A stretch of 64,000 nt of DNA from Panulirus ornatus (Eukaryota; Arthropoda; Malacostraca; Decapoda; Palinuridae). Below the pieces are notes generated by a model. It did not search any database and was not told the DNA's origin. It saw nothing but the letters and a program-made list of their open reading frames with translations. Location: NCBI RefSeq assembly GCF_036320965.1, contig NC_092250.1, forward strand, positions 19,955,617-20,019,616. Reading direction: 5' to 3'. Below, piece by piece: positions 48,905-59,520 of the stretch. Each line of letters starts with the position of its first letter. The stretch's first letter is position 1. The position numbers were made by a program, and so were the translations under genes.

Positions 48905-49040
48905 ACCCCACCACAGGCTGCAGGAGGGAACCCACCACAGGCTGCAGGAGGGAACCCACCACAGGCTGCAGGAGGGAACCCACCACAGGCTGCAGGAGGG
49001 AACCCACCACAGGCTGCAGGAGGGAACCCACCACAGGCAA
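48905..49040 (+). repeat. 24-bp minisatellite, 5.6 copies
   Basis: Unit aacccaccacaggctgcagg plus aggg. Copies appear identical; each holds a PstI-type ctgcag. Confidence 0.96.
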
Positions 49041-49528
49041 CAATATCAAGGAATGTTTCTGTCTATTGAGCCATAAAACTAGACGTTGATGAACCGACAA
49101 ACACAACAAAATCTACCATTTCAGGTGATCATTAAGACAGAAAACGGCAGCCGGAGCTACTGACACCATCACACACACTGATACGCTCATGTCTGACACC
49201 TGTAAGACAATGGAAGTCTAAATTATATTTTTGTAACCGTGGAAACAAGTGAAAATCACATCCACTCACTCTGTTATCATAAGTGGAGGCACCCCTCCCT
49301 CTCTCCCTCCCAGCCGGGGGGACCAGGTCTGTACTAGCCAAGGCTGTACCGGGGCCGAGGGTCGGGTGGGGGGTGGGGGGGGCTGTACTACAACGGGTTG
49401 GGGTGAGTGCTGTACTTGGGATGGAGGGGGGGGGGTGAAGGCTGTGCGTGGGGGGGGGGGGGGGCTGCACGGACACACCAACAAACAAATAGCGCGAGGC
49501 GATGTTTGTTAGAGTGCACGTCATGTGT
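49041..49528. other. G-rich low-complexity, no gene
   Basis: Several poly-G runs between 49365 and 49465. Confidence 0.55.

Positions 49529-49594
<66 letters not shown>
49529..49594. repeat. (GT)n microsatellite, 66 bp
   Basis: Pure GT. Confidence 0.98.
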
Positions 49595-49595
<1 letters not shown>

Positions 49596-50166
49596 CAGTG
49601 CACGGGGCCTCTCCCGGGATGGGGCCAGGTGTGACCCGGGTCAAGCAAGGGGACGGGTCAGTAGGTCATCAGCCCCCGGGCCTGGCGGGGTCTTCAACAC
49701 GGCCCTACATCAACCCCCTCCTCCACTCTTCCCCAACTTCTCTGCCATCCACTTACTTAACGAGAGGGAGAGGCTACAGTGAAGGAAAAACGGCCCCACG
49801 TCCCATCCTGCCCGACCACACAGTGAACGAGAGGGAGGCTACAGTGATGGACTCGACCCGTTGCCTCACCCCGCCATCCCTCCGAGTTACCAGGGAGGAG
49901 AGGAGGGAGGCTGGGAGGGAAACGCAGGAGGGAAGGGAGGGGGTGGCGGCGGGCTGGTGTGCATGAAGGGAAGAGGGGGGGGGGGGGAAGGCCGGGACTG
50001 TTATTACCCTCCAGGGAGGGTGGGAAGGAGGGAAGGAGGGAGTAAGGAAGGAGTGGTAGCAGGAAGGTTAGCTTGGGGGAGGCAGCGAGTACCCTCAGTG
50101 TTCCACACACAGCCTTGGACACCCTGTGTAAACACCCTATTAATATACCGTCATCCTGCGTACGTA

Positions 50167-50168
<2 letters not shown>
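49595..50168. other. purine-rich ggagg sequence
   Basis: 49890-50060 is dominated by gggagg/ggagg words with poly-G. No gene. Confidence 0.55.

Positions 50169-50169
<1 letters not shown>

Positions 50170-50231
<62 letters not shown>
50170..50231. repeat. (CA)n microsatellite, 62 bp
   Basis: Preceded by tacgtacgtac. Confidence 0.98.
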
Positions 50232-50234
<3 letters not shown>

Positions 50235-50353
50235 TGGTGGGGCGGAGGTAGAGGAGGCACACCACACCGCCCTCACTCACTCTTACATCAATATATGTAT
50301 TTCCCGGCCACCTTGACCACACCTGCTCCTGACACACTTCTTTATGGATTTAC

Positions 50354-50356
<3 letters not shown>

Positions 50357-50413
<57 letters not shown>
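50357..50413. repeat. (GT)n microsatellite, 57 bp
   Basis: GT with GC interruptions at its start. Confidence 0.97.
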
Positions 50414-50414
<1 letters not shown>

Positions 50415-50499
50415 TAAGCTTTATATCGACCAACCTCATAGAAGTCAAATCTTCTTCAGTTTCTTTCTTTCCTTTTCCAATCTGAACGCCTGACCTACT

Positions 50500-50630
50500 G
50501 GAAGAGATATCTGATGTCACGACCGATCCTCGTCTAATCTGCCCAATCTTGTAGACACAACACCAATTTAGCGAGGCGCTCGAGGGCCGCTGCCCGCCAC
50601 CGACCGTCTGATCCATCACGCTCCATATAG
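50500..50630 (-). mobile_element. possible SINE-like repeat
   Basis: On the minus strand gtcggtggcgggcagcgg and cgcctcgctaaattggtgt resemble the head of a tRNA-related decapod SINE, but no clear B-box is seen. Tentative. Confidence 0.25.
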
Positions 50631-50909
50631 TACACTCAGGACCGGGGTAATGACTGAGACAACTGAGGTAATTAGTCATAAAAATACGGCCATCTTACTG
50701 GTATCTCTCCGTCAGCTGCGTCATTACCATCAATATGTTGCCTGTGTGACATTTCTATGTGTTTCCTGTATAGTGGCCACGCCTCACGTGCTGGCTCGCT
50801 CCCCCTCCACCTTGCTGAGCCACAGGGGATTCACAAGTCTCCCACCAAATTATGTTGTTCTGTTGTTACCTCTCGTCACGCTCCCCCGCCCGCCCATCCG
50901 TCCTCCGTG

Positions 50910-51020
50910 ATGCTGCTGTTCTCTCTCTGTTCTTCAGTTATCACTCTGGCTGTTGTTCACGTGAGCTGCTCGCCAGCGCCCCAGCCTGAAGACCTGGATC
51001 CCCAGCACATGACTAGCTAA
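50910..51020 (+). CDS. 36-residue ORF with a signal-peptide-like start
   Basis: MLLFSLCSSVITLAVVHVSC followed by SPAPQPEDLDPQHMTS and a stop. The first 17-20 residues look like a secretion signal, and SPAPQPE is the kind of mature start common in crustacean cuticular proteins. A donor-like cac|gtgagc lies after codon 17, so this could instead be a short first exon. No downstream exon was found. Chance is likely enough that confidence is low. Confidence 0.2.
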   Translation: MLLFSLCSSVITLAVVHVSCSPAPQPEDLDPQHMTS

Positions 51021-51199
51021 AGCTTCCCATAGTTTCCGTGTGGGGAGCAGCCATACGAGGAGTGAGCCTTGTCATCGATCATTCCAGGTTGTTTTTCTCC
51101 TCAAACCTGGAGGTTGTGGCACTGTCGTCCTCCAACGTGTTCATCTTTAGGATTCAGGTCAAGGAACACCTGAGGTAAAGTAACTGTTTCTTATACTGT

Positions 51200-51201
<2 letters not shown>

Positions 51202-51271
<70 letters not shown>
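51202..51271. repeat. (GT)n microsatellite, 70 bp
   Basis: Pure GT. Confidence 0.98.
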
Positions 51272-51439
51272 GTAAGTAGCAGAGGTGTAAGTCTGGCTCA
51301 GTGATACATATATATAGTGACTAGGACATATGACAGATGTGTTGAAGTGGATGTACACATTACAGATATATGTACACAAAACGCCTGACGTCTGCATCAT
51401 TGTGTACGTCGCCTTATCCTACAACACTAGATGGTGTGA

Positions 51440-52500
51440 AGACATGACAGCAAGTGAGTGACATAAGTGTTGTCACTGTGGAAAATGATACTACAGTCTG
51501 AGCGGCACAGATGGGGAGGTCTTGGATAGCACTGAAGTATTTAGAAAAGACATAACCAGAACACTAAACGATCTTGACCTATGTTAAGCTCACGGCCCTC
51601 ACGAAATGTGGCCATGAGTGCTGGTGATGCGTGCAGACACGCATGAAAGACTACCTGAAGTGTTCACCGGAGAAAGCCAGAGTGCCATGGGTACAGACAC
51701 AGGCAAACGTGACACATCTTTACATAAAGTAGACCGGGAGGAGGACTGAACTGCACACCAGTCTCCTAGAGGAGCTGGCTCTAGAAATTACTGGAAAACA
51801 TAAATCAGACAACAAATGGATGACTTCTTGCGAGGTAGGAACTTCCTAAGTGGACAGAAGATTATAACAGTGGAAGGAAACAAAGGAGGCACGACAGGGT
51901 AGTCTTCTTGAGATGTGGTGCGAGTGAGTGGAGGTGTGCTGCAGGGTTCTGTCCCGGGACCGCTGATCTTCTTGATCTCTGTAAATGACTTGCAAGAAAG
52001 TTACAATCTAGCGGGAACTAACTTCCAGGTATCTGTCTGAGGAAAAGACTTGGGAGCAGATACCATCCCTGATCTGTCGAAAAAGACCCACATTTGGAAA
52101 AGTGTAGAAGAGGCAAACTGTGTAGAAAAGGTAACATTCAACAAGCTGTTGTTTACGTGGCACACCAACACAAAACTAGAATATGGATCTGAAGTTTGGT
52201 CACCAAATTAAAAAAAAAATGATAATAATAACTTGAGAAGGTCCAGAGATAAGCAACGGAGATGGTAGCAGAATTAAAGCAGTTAAGTTAGAGAGAAAGA
52301 CTAAAGGCCTTAGAGTAAGGAGTGACCAGTTTGATTATATCAACAGTGCGCGGCTCCTCGGTTACTGGAAGGTCAGAACAACCAGAGGCCATAACACGAA
52401 ACTGACCAAGTGACTTAACACAGCCGACGTCAGGAATCGTCTCATGTATGTATGAGGGAAGCAGATGAATGGGCTGAACTGACAGATGCATCTGTGGACG
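51440..52500 (+). mobile_element. non-LTR retrotransposon RT remnant (family B/C)
   Basis: From 51917 the frame reads VRV-SGGVLQGSVPGPLIFLI-SVNDLQE, the [21 protein letters not shown] block. After a stop, DLGADTIPDLSKKTHIWKSV and FNKLLFTWHTNTKLEYGSEV (about 52140-52198) match the DLGVxIxxDLxxxxHI and LFTxxIRPxLEYxSxVWSP blocks. KVRTTRGHNTKLTK at about 52369 is the RTRGHxxKL C-terminal block. An A-rich interruption near 52210 breaks the thumb region. A dead copy. Confidence 0.82.
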
Positions 52501-52638
52501 TGGGCAGCATACACTAGTGTAAAGAACCGACCGTATGAAGGATCAAGAGATGGAGGCCCATGACTGTAGAACTCTCTCCTCGTGCAGCACTAATGCGTAC
52601 TGAATAACAGGTGATTGTATTGCAGACACACACATACA

Positions 52639-52639
<1 letters not shown>

Positions 52640-52692
<53 letters not shown>
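52640..52692. repeat. (CA)n microsatellite, 53 bp
   Basis: Pure CA. Confidence 0.98.
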
Positions 52693-52696
<4 letters not shown>

Positions 52697-53746
52697 GGGG
52701 AGTGGGTTGGTGGGGGGTATGTCCTCACCCGTCTGGTTATATGAGTCATGTGGTCCAGGTACCCCTCTCACACTCACCTCCCCCTCACCCCACCACATCC
52801 CATTCACCCCCCACGTTCTCCACGCTCCTCCCACTCCCTCTCCCCGGCGTCACAAGAGTGTCTCCCTCCCGGCCTGATGTATCTGTAGACAGCACCAGCC
52901 CCAGGCGGGCCATCCATACTATCTTAATTAATCAATTTGGTTGACAATAGCAAGGTAGCTCGCGCAGGGCCAGCCTGGCTGGGCTACAGGCGGATGAATT
53001 CCTTCTTATCTCACTCAGTGTCAGCCACCACACACGTCATCGCTGGTCAACCCTCTTAATACCGCTTCAAGTCTGTGATCCTCAAAAGAGTGACGTCAGT
53101 ATAATCATAATTTAATCTTAAACAAGTTTGAGTTTCCGCTGCTGTATCTTTATACAACCGATTTTACATCAAAGAAAACAGGGAATTTCTCTTTGTATTT
53201 CTTCCCGAACGCCAGAGTCTGGCCACAAAAAATGATCTTGTTTTCTATGTGGAACAAGTTAATAAACACATGTCTCATTCTTCGGAATACAAAAGTAAAA
53301 ATACAAATGAAAACTGCTTAAAACTGATGTACAATGACGGTTTATATATTTTCTTCGGCTATAATTAACAAGATCTTTCTTTTATGTTTCAGGAGTCAAC
53401 TTATGTAATTGTGAAATAATAACTGATAAAGCCACAAATATGTTACGTGCCTGAGTTGTGTATGCCTTCACTCGTTATCACCACACGAGAAACTATCATT
53501 CACATTCTAACATTTAGTTTCAGATCACAAAAAGAGTTTCAGTTATCAGACTTAACAGACGAAGTTACGATAATGACTGAAATGTCCCGATTTAATATGA
53601 CACAGTCACTCTGTTTACCTTTTGGAAGGCAGCTGATAAATAATTCATCTTTCAATTATATATTTTACTGCCTCACTCACCTCACACCCAGCAGGGGAAA
53701 ACTGATTTCCTTTTTATATGTATGAAGCTTATTAGCTTTTCCTTGC

Positions 53747-53748
<2 letters not shown>
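52693..53748. other. no confident gene; AT-rich 3' half
   Basis: An acceptor-like tctttcttttatgtttcag ends at 53392 but all following frames stop quickly. The 92-codon frame at 53447 shows no domain. Confidence 0.45.

Positions 53749-53798
<50 letters not shown>
53749..53798. repeat. (GT)n microsatellite, 50 bp
   Basis: Pure GT. Confidence 0.98.
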
Positions 53799-53800
<2 letters not shown>

Positions 53801-54410
53801 CAGGTTAGCGTGGCATTGGACCTTGGCTGACCTCACCCAGATTAGTTCAGGACACGTCTGGACCAGAGGATGGTCCACCGTCTTCCTCCATACACGCAGC
53901 ACATTCTTCACTTCTTGTGTGCTTGAGGTAAACAAATTATGACCACAGCTTCCAGGTGCACGTGGCAGTGTACCACACGCCTCCACAACCTCGGTACACA
54001 GGTGCCGGGAAACATATCTTCTACTCTAGATGCTTCTTGATCCTTCAAGGAATAACTCCAGCTATCTCGAGTGTGACCTTGCTGCCTCACCCTAGAGACA
54101 GGGGTCTCGATCTCCACACACCTCGCTGTACGCGGATCCTGGCGTATATTGACCTCGGCGTTAACGCTGGCCTCGCTGTACGCGGATCTAGGTATACGCG
54201 ATCCTAATTCAAAGCAGGTCCGGGTGTGCGCTACTTGTGGGAGCGCAGTTACACCTGACACTTCGCTGAGCCGTACGTGCTGTGTCGCCTCCAGTAAGAC
54301 TCAACAAATCCCAGATCCACAACAAGAGTCACATTCCTCCAGCCACACGTAATGGCATCAGTAAAGACTGGCTCAACACATCCAACGCACCGCCTCCTAC
54401 ATCAAGCCAA
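53799..54410. other. no recognised feature
   Basis: cctcgctgtacgcggatc occurs at about 54121 and 54172, a two-copy repeat. Nothing else. Confidence 0.5.
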
Positions 54411-54474
54411 TCTATCTATCTATCTCTATCTATTTATCTATCTATCTATCCGTCTATCTATCCATCTATCTGTC
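54411..54474. repeat. (TATC)n microsatellite, imperfect
   Basis: tatc units with ctc, ttt, ccg and cca variants. Confidence 0.94.
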
Positions 54475-54596
54475 TTTCATGACTAAACCCGCAGCCAATA
54501 CTCTGGTGTGGTGGCGTTATGTACCCAAGGAATAACAAAATGAACAACTACAATAATGAAATTATAGGAAATAAATCATTTAAAGCACTAAATTAC

Positions 54597-54980
54597 CACG
54601 TCACTAACACCTGCAGGTAGCACGTCACCAACACCTGCAGGTACCACGTCACTAACACCTGCAGGTAGCACGTCACTAACACCTGCAGGTAGCACGTCAC
54701 CAACACCTGCAGGTACCACGTCACTAACACCTGCAGGTAGCACGTCACTAACACCTGCAGGTACCACGTCACTAACACCTGCAGGTAGCACGTCACTAAC
54801 ACCTGCAGGTACCACGTCACTAACACCTGCAGGTAGCACGTCACTAACACCTGCAGGTAGCACGTCACTAACACCTGCAGGTAGCACGTCACTAACACCT
54901 GCAGGTACCACGTCACTAACACCTGCAGGTAGCACGTCACTAACACCTGCAGGTAGCACGTCACTAACACCTGCAGGTAC
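54597..54980 (+). repeat. 24-bp minisatellite, exactly 16 copies
   Basis: Unit cacgtcactaacacctgcag plus gtag or gtac. 384 bp without indels. Only two sites vary (actaac/accaac and final g/c). Each unit holds the palindrome acctgcaggt. Both minus-strand frames of 123-142 codons across it are repeat translations. Confidence 0.98.
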
Positions 54981-55057
54981 CAGACAGACTTATCCATAAA
55001 CACGTACCGTCCCTGCTTCACCTACCTGTTCCTCTGAGAAATGTACCGTGGCTACAA

Positions 55058-55195
55058 TGGTGCAGGGGGCCGGTACAGTGGCGCAGGGGGCCGGTACAGT
55101 GGCGCAGGGGGCCGGTACAGTGGCGCAGGGGGCCGGTACAGTGGCGCAGGGGGCCGGTATAGTGGCGCAGGGGGCCGGTACAGTGGTGGCGGGCT
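55058..55195 (+). repeat. 21-bp minisatellite inside a Gly-rich 75-codon frame
   Basis: Unit cagggggccggtacagtggcg, about 6.5 copies. The frame 55041-55268 starts [13 protein letters not shown] and repeats GAGGRYS. Glycine/tyrosine repeats occur in real cuticular proteins, but no signal peptide precedes this one and the repeat fully explains the frame. Confidence 0.95.
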
Positions 55196-55278
55196 GCTTA
55201 CGGGGTACAGACAATACGAGGAATGGGTGACGAGCCCTGTACTGTTGATGGGTGACAGTGCCAAGTGAGGAGGAGAGG

Positions 55279-55279
<1 letters not shown>

Positions 55280-55351
<72 letters not shown>
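55280..55351. repeat. (CA)n microsatellite, 72 bp
   Basis: Pure CA. Confidence 0.98.
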
Positions 55352-55352
<1 letters not shown>

Positions 55353-56165
55353 TATCTTTCCCTCTCTCCGTACAAGAGCCACTTGCACGCTAGGCCTACA
55401 CGTTGTGAGTGGAGTGGAGTGGGGTGACGGCAGGGGCAGGGGGTTGAAGTAGGTGTGGGGTGCTGGCGGCTTACCCTGAGGAGCAGGCAGCACTAGGGAG
55501 GTGGACCAACACGGAGGAAGGTGGAGAACCTCAGGCCCATCATGACCCCTGACCTGACCTGACAATCTGAGTAATTATTCTCGAGTCCTGACCTGAACTT
55601 GCCTCACCTGCCATGACCTGCAGTGACCTCTGGTGACCTGATCATCAGAAGACCATACCTGGAAAGATGAGATCTGTGAGGATAACTACGTAAGAACACA
55701 ACCAAAGTGAAACTAAAAGCATCATCAAGACGAGTAAGATGAAGACCTGGACAGGCTTCACCTCAGCATACATCATGTATGATCACATAACAGTTGTTAT
55801 CATCACTATCGCCGGAACTGTGAGAAATGTACTATATTCTGACGATGATCACTGTGCAGGTCTTCGTCAACCAAGCCATTCACACATACTCTCATCTCAC
55901 CTTATACGTAACTCAAAGACGTACACATACTGGGATGTGGTATAATAAGGTTCACACACTGTCATGATATAATGACTTACACATACTGTCATATGACACA
56001 ATGAGGTACACATAGTCTTATGATAGTGAATCATACATGAAAATACATACACAACCTCTCCAACCAGCAAGCTACACACACTGGCCAGGTCTGGGATCCA
56101 ACCTCAACCACAACCTTACAAACACAAGACTCACATCACACGACCATAGGAACACAACCATAACC
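55352..56165. other. no recognised feature
   Basis: tgacctgacct words at 55550-55640 and tgtcatgatataatga-like words at 55950-56035 hint at decayed arrays. Confidence 0.5.
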
Positions 56166-56167
56166 AG

Positions 56168-56168
<1 letters not shown>

Positions 56169-56228
<60 letters not shown>
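56169..56228. repeat. (AT)n microsatellite, 60 bp
   Basis: Pure AT. Confidence 0.98.
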
Positions 56229-56231
<3 letters not shown>

Positions 56232-56383
56232 CTGTATCATGTGTGTTTCGTGTATCGAGAGAAAGAAAGAGAGAAAGAGAGAGAGATGTAGGACCTACAG
56301 ATGATTACAAAGTAAACAACGCACATATAATACAACTGGTCTGCCTCTCATGGTAACCATGAGGAAGACCTGCCCCATTCATG

Positions 56384-56384
<1 letters not shown>

Positions 56385-56479
<95 letters not shown>
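56385..56479 (+). repeat. (CT)n microsatellite, 95 bp
   Basis: Uninterrupted CT. Confidence 0.99.
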
Positions 56480-56481
<2 letters not shown>

Positions 56482-56656
56482 GTAGCAAGTCCACCAAGTT
56501 TCCCCTTAACCACAACACGAACAGAACTTGGGATCCTGAAAGACCCCTTGACCTTTCCATAGAGGTCATGGCGGGAGGGGACCCCGTGTGGTCACTGGGT
56601 CACACTTCCTTCCCAACCCCGACTCAGTCTTAGAAGTCACCACCCGACTCCAGATG

Positions 56657-56747
56657 CCTGACTCACTGTAGACCATACCTGACTCACTGTAGACCATACC
56701 TGACTCACTGTAGACCATACCTGACTCACTGTAGACCATACCTGACT
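56657..56747 (+). repeat. 21-bp minisatellite with repeated AP-1-type sites
   Basis: Unit cctgactcactgtagaccat plus a. TGACTCA recurs at 56659, 56680, 56701 and 56722, then tgactcg at 56743. Confidence 0.95.
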
Positions 56748-56937
56748 CGCTCTGGCTGGTCTACCTCCTTCCTGTCTCATATACGTCACGCCACGTCTGT
56801 CTGTTGCGTCAGGTGTGACAGACACACCAGGTCATTCCGTTACATCAGGTCCGAATATCACACTTGGTGGTTTACATCAGGTCACTTCGTTACACCAGGT
56901 CAGTGTTAGTAACACTACTCTCAACATTTGGCCCATC

Positions 56938-57045
56938 CGTTACACCAGATCCGTCCGTCACAACAGGCGTTACACCAGATCCGTCCGTCACAACAGGCGT
57001 TACACCAGATCCGTCCGTCACAACAGGCGTTACACCAGATGCGTT
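56938..57045 (+). repeat. 30-bp minisatellite, 3.6 copies
   Basis: Unit gcgttacaccagatccgtcc plus gtcacaacag. Diverged ttacatcaggtc relatives extend upstream to about 56830. Confidence 0.94.
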
Positions 57046-57088
57046 ACACTGGTCTGGCGAGCTCAGCACGTCACACCACATCAATCAA

Positions 57089-57118
57089 TAACATAGCATA
57101 ACATAACATAACATAACA
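57089..57118. repeat. (ACATA)n microsatellite
   Basis: Five acata units. Confidence 0.9.
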
Positions 57119-57197
57119 GTCAGAGTCCAGCTCTACCTAAGTTTACCCTAAGAACACAAGGCCAGAAGAACAAACAAACTCTGCCACATGTTCGTTC

Positions 57198-57358
57198 TGG
57201 AAAAAGAAGATGGTTGTGTGACCTCATGAAAGAAAATAGATGGTTAACTTTGGGAAAATGGTCTGGTGACCTTGTTAGAGAAAATGGTTCTGTGATCCAT
57301 TGAAAGAAAATGGTTTGATGACCTTGTGAAAGAAAATGGTTTGCTAGCCCTGTGAATG
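57198..57358 (+). repeat. degenerate ~34-bp minisatellite
   Basis: gaaagaaaatggtttgatga and variants recur about five times with indels. Confidence 0.8.
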
Positions 57359-58382
57359 GCTCAGTTACCCAAGGAGTGTAAAGGTCACGCTGGTGAATAC
57401 GTCCTCGCCCCCCCCCCCCCCGTGACAGGGGTCACGTTGGAGGATGGTTGGTGACCTGAGACGCCAGGTCTGGAATATAACATTCACTGCAGGTCAGACT
57501 CAGACCCCTTGCCACGCTTCTGGCTGAGGAGGCCGCCAGAGGACCATGTTAGGCCACGCGAGACCGCTGAGGAGACCGCCTACAGACCACTGAAAAGACC
57601 CCCCCCCCCCTGGCGACCACCTTTGAGGCCAGCTGGGAAAACATTCTACGTGCAACAGTTGACATCTGGAGACCCACACGAGAGCAACACCTGCAAGCCT
57701 CCAGCAGACCAGGACAACATCAGCGAGACACCAACTGGAGGCACAGACCACACGAAGAACAACCTGCCAACACCAGACCCACCACACGCTAACCCCACCC
57801 ACCACCAACCAGCCTGACTGACACAAACCTAACTTCTACCATCCAGCCTGCCGCCCCCACTCTCACTCTGCCAACCAAACATTCTCTATCATCCAGGCAC
57901 TCAGTCTGCCACCCGAGCACTCACTACCATCTACCCTGCCACCTAAACTCTCACTCCACCACCAAGTCTGCCACCCAAACTAATACCCTAACACTCCCTC
58001 TGACGACCACACATCCAGGTTGCCACCCAGACACTCGCTTCATCATCCAGTCACCCTGCCTGCCACCCAAGACACCCAGCCTGCCACCCACTGTAGCAGG
58101 AGTGAGCGACCACCTGGTCGCACCATGAGCAGTAATATATTCTCCCTCCTCCTCACTATCAGATCTCCTGTTACAGTCAAGACTGTTTTTACCGGGCAGC
58201 GGGACCTACATGGCGCCTGGCGTTGTTCTCGCTCTCACTCACATTCTTAGGCCATTCATTGAACGTCTTGGGAGAGCAGCTCTGGTCCGGACACCCACGT
58301 CAGCCTCCCACCCACCTCTCCCATGATTCATCCACAGTCTATTTTATAACTCACCGGGATCGTGCTGTCATTACTGTAGCAT
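57359..58382. other. no recognised gene; decayed cctgccaccc array
   Basis: Poly-C at 57410-57422 and 57600-57610. cctgccacccaa/catccag words recur from 57840 to 58095. A 102-codon frame at 57509 shows no domain. Confidence 0.5.
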
Positions 58383-58593
58383 TGGGATCGTGCTGTGGTT
58401 ACTGTATCCTTGGGATTGTGGCGATCACTGTATCCTTGGGATTGTGGCGATCACTGTATCCTTGGGATCGTGGTGATCACTGTATCCCTGGGATCGTGGT
58501 GATCACTGTATCCTTGGGATCGTGGTGATCACTGTATCCCTGGGATCGTGTTGTGATCACTGTATCCCTGGGATCGTGTTGTGATCACTGTAT
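58383..58593 (+). repeat. 26/28-bp minisatellite, ~8 copies
   Basis: Unit gggatcgtggtgatcactgt plus atccyt. The last copies carry an extra 2 bp (gtgttgtgatc). Confidence 0.93.
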
Positions 58594-58610
58594 CATGTAA
58601 GTGGTGACTC

Positions 58611-58985
58611 ATGTCAACACATAAGGGAAGTAACCCTGATGGTTTCCAGGCCACCATCGAGCAAGTGAGTATTTCAGTGTGTTGTGTTTACTGTGCGACG
58701 TGGAAGCAGTCATCACTGAAGAATCACACGCAAGCCATCACACACTCGAACATACGGCAGCCACACCTGTACAGGTGTGACTTTCACCTACTGACTGACG
58801 ATGGTGACCTCCTGACCTCAACTTCCGACCGCTGCTGCCAATGTTCCAACAACACCCGCGCGTCCCAGCACAAGATGTCAGCAACCATTCTCGGGGAATG
58901 CCTTACCATCTGTATAACTACCAAACTGCCACGAACCTGCGCTAAAATACTTCCAAAACTCAACTGTTTTGTCAACCGCAATTAA
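58611..58985 (+). CDS. hypothetical 124-codon frame with one zinc-finger-like segment
   Basis: The frame contains CVYCATWKQSSLKNH and then TQAITHS and YRCDFH. Spacing resembles a C2H2 finger (CxxC, SxLKxH, THS, then YRC) but the first H follows after 10 residues rather than the usual 12, and the second finger lacks its second cysteine. If real it may be a decayed or alternative zinc-finger exon. No splice sites support it clearly; caa|gtgagt at about 58669 is inside the frame. Confidence 0.2.
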   Translation: MSTHKGSNPDGFQATIEQVSISVCCVYCATWKQSSLKNHTQAITHSNIRQPHLYRCDFHLLTDDGDLLTSTSDRCCQCSNNTRASQHKMSATILGECLTICITTKLPRTCAKILPKLNCFVNRN

Positions 58986-59520
58986 GTTCATGAAAGAATT
59001 ACGGAAAGTATCAGTTGAACACAACAGTGAGCGAACATCACTAGCCATGACCCTGGTGACGATACCAACCCAGCTAAAGCGTTCCTGTCACTGTGGCCTG
59101 CATGTGCCTCACTGCATCCCTCACTCACCTAACCACCAGGATAATCATCTAAATCCCTGGGACGCTAAAATGCCCCCGGAGGGAACATTGCCTCCTCCGC
59201 CACCAGCGTCTGCCGGGCGACCTTTTTTGTTTCTAGTGAGCGAGGCCACTACCGCACCGGTCCCCACCCACGATATAATAAGAAAAACATCGTCTACACT
59301 GAGTGCGTTCACCCCGAGGACACCTTTACGAACGTGTTCGCTCCGTAGAGGAACTATACACAAACAATGGAGCCTGCACTCACACGACAGGCAAGAGAAG
59401 GCGGCCAGACACAAAGTATCTACTCTGGTAGAAAGGTTGGCACTAGGTGGTCCGCCAGCCCTCCATTACCCTGCTCTTCCACGGGTAAACAACTGGTTGT
59501 TTTCCCTCTTGCCAGCCTGA
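58969..59520 (+). CDS. hypothetical 183-codon frame
   Basis: ATG 58969 to TGA 59518, overlapping the previous frame by 17 bp. This is a repeat-poor stretch, which is unusual here. The product is basic, rich in P, S, T, H and R, with a PPPPPASAGRP segment, and no signal peptide or recognised domain. The minus strand is open for 89 codons across 59145-59414. Function unknown and coding status doubtful. Confidence 0.18.
   Translation: MSTAIKFMKELRKVSVEHNSERTSLAMTLVTIPTQLKRSCHCGLHVPHCIPHSPNHQDNHLNPWDAKMPPEGTLPPPPPASAGRPFLFLVSEATTAPVPTHDIIRKTSSTLSAFTPRTPLRTCSLRRGTIHKQWSLHSHDRQEKAARHKVSTLVERLALGGPPALHYPALPRVNNWLFSLLPA

Noticed and set aside
51440..52500. Possible intact host gene suggested by SGGVLQGSVPGPLIFLI
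   Set aside because: This is a non-LTR RT block; stops and frameshifts show a dead retroelement.
54597..54980. CRISPR-like regular repeats
   Set aside because: Units are directly tandem with no spacers, in eukaryotic sequence. The same applies to the other arrays.
54588..55021. Frames reading VLPAGVSD or VTCYLQ repeats
   Set aside because: Both frames stay open because the 24-bp unit has no stop. Repeat by-product.
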